NCBI GenBank assembly: GCA_050011535.1
Contig: JBEKIX010000009.1
Coordinates: 1 to 64,000 of the forward strand
DNA length: 64,000 bases
Source: JAFNAG01 sp050011535
Lineage (GTDB): Bacteria > Acidobacteriota > UBA6911
Direction of reading: 5' to 3'
Positions 60,061 to 64,000 of this stretch are shown here, piece after piece. Below the pieces are notes generated by a model that was not told where the DNA came from, did no database searches, and saw nothing but the letters and a program-made list of their open reading frames with translations. The first letter of the stretch is position 1. Every line of letters begins with the position of its first letter. Made by a program: the position numbers and the translations under genes.

Positions 60061-61973
60061 TCCTCGAGGTAGGTGTACGCATCCAGAGTGGATTGATAGA
60101 ATTCGGCCAGCGCGCCGGCCTCGTCCGCACTGACTCTCCCCTGTGCCTCCGCGGTGGAGATCATCTGCTGGAGCCCTTCAACGAGACTCTGGGAATCGTA
60201 GCCGGCATTTGCCAGCACCTGGGAGAGGTTTTGCCCCCGTAAGACGCGGTCGAGGTGGGCGCGACCGGCATCATCCACCAAGAAGTGCGCTTCGTTGGCC
60301 GATCCGAGAAGGTTGTGGTTCATGCCCAGCGACTCCTGATAGGCCCCCACCAGCGGAATCGCCAGATAGTAGGAATCGTTGATGCCGCCGTGCAGTTCGA
60401 GCGCCTGTTTGACGTCCCGAAGGTCGACGAACTTGTCAATCTGGCCATCAGAGTCACAAGTAATGTCGCACAGGGTTGCCCGCTCCGTAGGCTCCTCGGT
60501 CAGTCTGGTCACGGGCACAATGGGGAAAAGCTGATCGAGGGCCCAGGCATCCGGCGTGGCTTGGAAGACCGAAAAGTTGCAGATGTACTTGCTGGCCAGG
60601 ATGTTTTCGAGGTCGGCAAACTCCTCGGGGCGTTCTTTGAGAAGATGCGAGAACTTGATCGCCTTGCGGCAGATTTCCCAGAACAGCCACTCTCCGTGCG
60701 CGCGATTCTGGAGATTGAGATAGCCGAGATTGAAGAGAGACTGCAGCTCCTCGCGATGCTGCAGGGCATCGTGATAGTACTCACGAAAATTTTTCTGGTT
60801 GATGTCCTTGTGCAGGTCCATCATTTCCACAACCACTTCGGAATCGATCTTCGAAAGGTCGACTTCGGGCCCGCCCAACCCGGGATTCAGCGTGCGAATC
60901 ACATTGGTAACGAATACGGCATGATGGGCGGCCACCGCGCGTCCGCTCTCAGTCACAATGGTGGGAGGCGGCACGTTCTCTGATTCGCAAATCTCATCAA
61001 TCGTATAAACGATATCGTTGGCATACTCCTGGATGCTGTAGTTCACGCTGCAATCCGAAGCAGTCCGGCTACCGTCGTAGTCGACACCAAGCCCGCCGCC
61101 GACATTGAGGTACTCGACCGGGTATCCCATCTTGTAAACCTTGGCATACACGCGTGCCGCTTCCTTGATCGCGCTCTTGACCCTTCGGATGTCGGTGATT
61201 TGGGAACCGATGTGGAAGTGCAGCATCTTGAGCTGGCGCGCCATCTGGGAATCGGAGGCCGATTTCAGACAATCGAGCAGCTGAATGGTGTTGATGCCGA
61301 ACTTCGAGGTTTCACCGCCCGATTCCTCCCATTTCCCGGCGCCGCGCGAGAAGATCCGGACGCGCACTCCCAGGGCAGGTTTGGCCTGAAGTGTGTTGGA
61401 GACTTCCGCAATCTTCTTAAGATCCGACACCTCCTCCATCACTATGACGGGGTTCTTCCCGATTTTCGCCGCCTTGATCGCCCACTCGAGATAGCGCCGA
61501 TCCTTGACTCCGTTGCAGACCAGGAGCGCGTTCGGATGAACCGTCAGGGTGAGCGCGGCTGCCAGCTCGGCCTTTGTGCCCACCTCGAGCCCGTATTCGT
61601 AGCGGTGGCCGGCGGCCATCAGACGTTCCACCACGCTGCGCTTCTGGTTCACCTTCATCGGGAAAACCCCGCGGTGGCGTGCCCCATAGCCGTACTCCGC
61701 GATCGAGTTGCGGAAAGCTTCGTGAAATTCCTTGATCTGCGTGTCGAGGATCTGGGGAAAGCGGAAAAGAAAGGGGGGAGCCACACGGCGCTGCAGCAAA
61801 AGGCTGATGAGAGAGATCACCTCCACTCCCATGAGGGGATTGCGCGTAGGATGAACCGTGAGACATCCCTGATCACTAACTCCGAAATACCCCGCGGCCC
61901 AGTTTTCCAGGCCGTAAATCCGATGCGGGATCTCACTGGGAGACAGCCGCAGACTCTGGGTCAGTTCTTTCAT
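60057..61973 (-). CDS. speA: Biosynthetic arginine decarboxylase SpeA
   Basis: 638 residues from ATG 61973, with GAGG upstream; a TTG at 61997 is in frame. It has the PLP-binding FPMKVNQKRSVVERL with the catalytic lysine near the N-terminus, GLEVGTKAELAAAL, LHFHIGSQITDIR and LNVGGGLGVDYDGS. It decarboxylates arginine to agmatine for polyamine synthesis. Normal length for the family. Confidence 0.95.
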   Translation of the reverse strand: MKELTQSLRLSPSEIPHRIYGLENWAAGYFGVSDQGCLTVHPTRNPLMGVEVISLISLLLQRRVAPPFLFRFPQILDTQIKEFHEAFRNSIAEYGYGARHRGVFPMKVNQKRSVVERLMAAGHRYEYGLEVGTKAELAAALTLTVHPNALLVCNGVKDRRYLEWAIKAAKIGKNPVIVMEEVSDLKKIAEVSNTLQAKPALGVRVRIFSRGAGKWEESGGETSKFGINTIQLLDCLKSASDSQMARQLKMLHFHIGSQITDIRRVKSAIKEAARVYAKVYKMGYPVEYLNVGGGLGVDYDGSRTASDCSVNYSIQEYANDIVYTIDEICESENVPPPTIVTESGRAVAAHHAVFVTNVIRTLNPGLGGPEVDLSKIDSEVVVEMMDLHKDINQKNFREYYHDALQHREELQSLFNLGYLNLQNRAHGEWLFWEICRKAIKFSHLLKERPEEFADLENILASKYICNFSVFQATPDAWALDQLFPIVPVTRLTEEPTERATLCDITCDSDGQIDKFVDLRDVKQALELHGGINDSYYLAIPLVGAYQESLGMNHNLLGSANEAHFLVDDAGRAHLDRVLRGQNLSQVLANAGYDSQSLVEGLQQMISTAEAQGRVSADEAGALAEFYQSTLDAYTYLED

Positions 61974-62067
61974 GAGTAAGCTCACCTCGTCGCGCAAAAA
62001 TCGCTACCGGCCGCCCAATAATGGCCTCTGAGAGTGGTGGAATCCGCCGGACGCCATTTCAGCCAAA

Positions 62068-62631
62068 TCAGGATTTGACGCGCTCCAGATATTTTCCTTC
62101 GTTGGTGTCAACACGAATTACTTCTCCCTCATTGATGAAGGGAGGAACCGGGATGACCAGGCCGGTCTCGAGGGTCGCGGGTTTGTTGACGTTGCTGACC
62201 GTGGCGCCTCGCAACGCAGGTTCGGTGGAAACGACTTTGAGTTCCACGGACGGAGGAAGCTCGATACCGATCGGCCTGGACTCATAAAACTCGACTTGAA
62301 TCTTGATGTTCGGGATCAAGTATTGAATTGAGTCGTCGAGGAGTTCCAAGGGAAGATGAATCTGCTCGAAGGTCTCCGTGTTCATGAAAAAGTAGTCCGT
62401 TCCATCCGAGTACAGGTACTCCATTTCATGAGTTTCCAGAAAGGCCTGCTCGACCCGGTCTTCAGAGCGGAACCGGTGCTCCACAATGGAGCCCGTTTTC
62501 ACCGATTTCAGTTTGGTCTGCACCATCCCGCGCCAGTTTCCGGGAGTGATGTGTTGAAACGAGAAGACACGATAAAGCTCATTATTCAGCTTAATGGCCA
62601 TTCCGCGTTTGATTTGGGTTGCTGCAATCAT
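62068..62631 (-). CDS. efp: Elongation factor P with atypical loop
   Basis: 187 residues from ATG 62631. Three beta-barrel domains: IAATQIKRGMAIKLNNELYR, QTKLKSVKTGSIVEHRFRSED and IQVEFYESRPIGIELPPSVEL. The C-terminus has VIRVDTNEGKYLERVKS. At the loop where E. coli has PGKG with modified Lys34, this protein reads TPGNWRG, with no lysine at the tip. EF-P rescues ribosomes stalled at proline stretches. It is followed by speA. Confidence 0.94.
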   Translation of the reverse strand: MIAATQIKRGMAIKLNNELYRVFSFQHITPGNWRGMVQTKLKSVKTGSIVEHRFRSEDRVEQAFLETHEMEYLYSDGTDYFFMNTETFEQIHLPLELLDDSIQYLIPNIKIQVEFYESRPIGIELPPSVELKVVSTEPALRGATVSNVNKPATLETGLVIPVPPFINEGEVIRVDTNEGKYLERVKS

Positions 62632-62768
62632 GAAAACATGCCTCTGATGGTTGTTGAAAATCAATGACAGTCAAAATACCGGCACCCTCGCAGTGCACAG
62701 ATCAACAGCAGGAGCCTGTTGTGCGCGCATCCGAATCCTCGTTCGCATCCTGGTCGCCGGCGTCCACA

Positions 62769-63410
62769 TTATTCCACGCGTCTGGCTGCCGTTTCCCGCC
62801 GCCGATTGCGCACTATTTCGATTACGGCGGGAAGCATCGACAAAAGTATAACAACGACGATCACCAAATGAATGTGTTTGGTGATGTCCGGGATCGCCGA
62901 AGACAGAAAGTACCCGGTCAGGATCATGCTCCACACCCATAGAACGCCCCCTAATACATCATACGCAAGGTAGCGCCGGTACTTCATATGAGCGGCGCCG
63001 GCCACGGCAGGCGCGAACGTGCGCACGATCGGCACAAACCGCGCGAGCACAACAGTCTTCCCGCCGTACTTCTCGTAGAAATCATGCGCCCTCTGCAGGT
63101 GTTTCCTGCGGAAAAAAAACGAATCGCCGCGCCGATAGAGCGCCTCCCCTGCCTTGCGGCCGATCCAATAGTTGACCTGATCTCCGGAAATCGCACACAG
63201 GGACACAGAAACGAGCATCATAGGCAGATTGAGGTGCACCACAGATGCGAAGATTCCCGCTGCCACAAGCAGGGAGTCGCCGGGCAGGAAGAAGCCGACA
63301 AACAGCCCGGTTTCCACAAAGACGATGGCGCAGACCATCAAGGCTCCGCCCCATTCCACAATCCCCTGCACGTCGGTCAGCAGATGGAATGCGTTGCGAA
63401 TGAATTCCAG
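62769..63410 (-). CDS. DedA-family membrane protein
   Basis: About 213 residues if translation starts at CTG 63410, which has AAGGAG five bases upstream; the open frame reaches 63575 without a better start. Several membrane segments. Core features are ETGLFVGFFLPGDSLLVAAG, SGDQVNYWIGRKAGE, the RFVPIVRTFAPAVAGAAHM motif with conserved Arg and Gly, and a basic tail. DedA proteins act in lipid transport and membrane homeostasis. Length from CTG fits the family (200-220). Confidence 0.86.
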   Translation of the reverse strand: MEFIRNAFHLLTDVQGIVEWGGALMVCAIVFVETGLFVGFFLPGDSLLVAAGIFASVVHLNLPMMLVSVSLCAISGDQVNYWIGRKAGEALYRRGDSFFFRRKHLQRAHDFYEKYGGKTVVLARFVPIVRTFAPAVAGAAHMKYRRYLAYDVLGGVLWVWSMILTGYFLSSAIPDITKHIHLVIVVVILLSMLPAVIEIVRNRRRETAARRVE

Positions 63411-63575
63411 GATGTCTCCTTTCCAAAACCGCAAATGATAGTCGCAATTTCGAAAATTCGATAGTGCCAATTTTGGATTCTGGCATGCGGATTCCGGATT
63501 TCCGCACCCAGCGCCGGCGGACAATAAACACCGAAATCCCCTTTGGAAGCAGAGAACCAGGTCATTCCGGCGCAC

Positions 63576-64000
63576 TCAGGTACCGATGGCAGCCCTGATT
63601 TCAGACTCGGTCAAGACCTGATTTGAGGACTTGGCGCTGGCGAAGAGGCGGGCAACCCTGTCATCGTCCGGCGTGAATCCGTGCTGTTCAAGCCAGTACT
63701 CGATATTGGACCTGCCGCTCATGGGTCCGATTTCTATCTGCTGCTGGAGCCCGAACCAATGGGATGGGACTGCAGAATAGACAAGGTCCGCGAGTACCGC
63801 ATCTCCTTTCTTCAATGCTTTGATGACCGCAGCGGCATGGACGCCGGTAGCGGTCCGAAAAGCATCGGCGCCCATCACCGGGTAGTTGAAGGGTATGGGC
63901 ATCCCGGTAGCCTCGGAAACGCCCACACAATATTCTTTCAACTTGATGAGATCCTGTGCGATATACCCCATCAGGCGCATATTCACCAGGAGCTGATCCA
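63576..64000 (-). CDS. 2-isopropylmalate/homocitrate-synthase-like protein, C-terminal part
   Basis: The C-terminal 140 or so residues; the gene continues past the right edge. LLVNMRLMGYIAQDL, IPFNYPVMGADAFRTATGVH and FGLQQQIEIGPMSGRSNIEYW match the post-barrel region of the 2-isopropylmalate/homocitrate/citramalate synthase family. The reaction uses acetyl-CoA and a 2-oxo acid. There is no long C-terminal leucine-binding domain, so this is a short form; the exact substrate cannot be assigned from the fragment. Confidence 0.82.
   Translation of the reverse strand, partial: DQLLVNMRLMGYIAQDLIKLKEYCVGVSEATGMPIPFNYPVMGADAFRTATGVHAAAVIKALKKGDAVLADLVYSAVPSHWFGLQQQIEIGPMSGRSNIEYWLEQHGFTPDDDRVARLFASAKSSNQVLTESEIRAAIGT

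Noticed and set aside
1..64000. Insertion sequences, phage genes, CRISPR, tRNA or rRNA
   Set aside because: I found no transposase-like frames, direct repeat arrays, cloverleaf-like or rRNA-like segments.

Overview
The window looks like chromosome from a Gram-negative, flagellated bacterium, probably an Acidobacteriota member. It encodes P- and L-ring proteins (flgI, flgH), and its first complete gene belongs to the VWFA-related family typical of Acidobacteriota. That assignment is an inference; no rRNA is present. Almost everything between about 1.1 and 60 kb is one flagellar and motility region. I see no insertion sequences, tRNAs, rRNAs, CRISPR arrays or phage genes.

Layout. 1-1.07 kb: tail of a radical-SAM-like gene and a VWFA-related secreted protein. 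1.1-4.5 kb (+): a MinD-like ATPase, an HD-GYP response regulator and a GNAT protein behind a sigma-28-like promoter. 4.5-6.4 kb (-): flbD-motA-motB. 6.5-13.9 kb (-): an eight-gene operon for a nonulosonic (pseudaminic-like) acid, including an HAD phosphatase and an ATP-grasp ligase. 14.2-20.0 kb (+): flagellin, flaG, fliD, fliS, a fliT-like gene and a Maf/DUF115 flagellin glycosyltransferase. 20.0-24.5 kb (-): flgM-orf66-flgN-flgK-flgL-fliW-csrA. 24.5-30 kb (-): flgF-flgG-flgA-flgH-flgI-flgJ. 30.2-43.2 kb (-): fliL-fliN-fliO-fliP-fliQ-fliR-flhB-flhA-flhF-flhG-fliA-fliM-fliY-like-HDOD-DUF2802-like. 43.3-57.7 kb (-): a histidine kinase and NtrC-type regulator, then flgB-flgC-fliE-fliF-fliG-fliH-fliI-fliJ-fliK-flgD-flgE and a GAF-GGDEF cyclase. 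58.65-60.06 kb (+): a second NtrC-type regulator. 60-64 kb (-): housekeeping genes (arginine decarboxylase, EF-P, DedA protein, 2-isopropylmalate-synthase-like C-terminus).

The sequence shows a regulatory hierarchy. Seven sites of the form TGGC-N7-TTGC (sigma-54, GG-N10-GC) lie just upstream of the kinase/regulator pair, flgB, flgD, fliL, flhA, flgF and the sugar operon, all on the correct strand. Six sigma-28-like sites (TAA-type -35 box, 12-base spacer, GNCGATA -10 box) precede the MinD-like operon, flbD-motAB, flgM, flagellin (two sites) and flaG. The kinase and regulators plus RpoN (not in the window) would drive basal body, hook and sugar genes, while FliA/FlgM would control filament and motor genes. 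FlhF/FlhG imply a polar or number-controlled flagellum.

Points of most interest: a flagellin leader hairpin that places the Shine-Dalgarno sequence in an ANGGAN hexaloop (likely CsrA target, with fliW-csrA nearby); a sigma-28-like promoter followed within about 70 bases by a strong intrinsic terminator, which would make a very short RNA upstream of flagellin; a glycosylation operon with ATP-grasp and HAD enzymes but no dehydratase; an FlgJ-M23 peptidase fusion; and a MinD-like/HD-GYP/GNAT operon that appears to belong to the flagellar late regulon.
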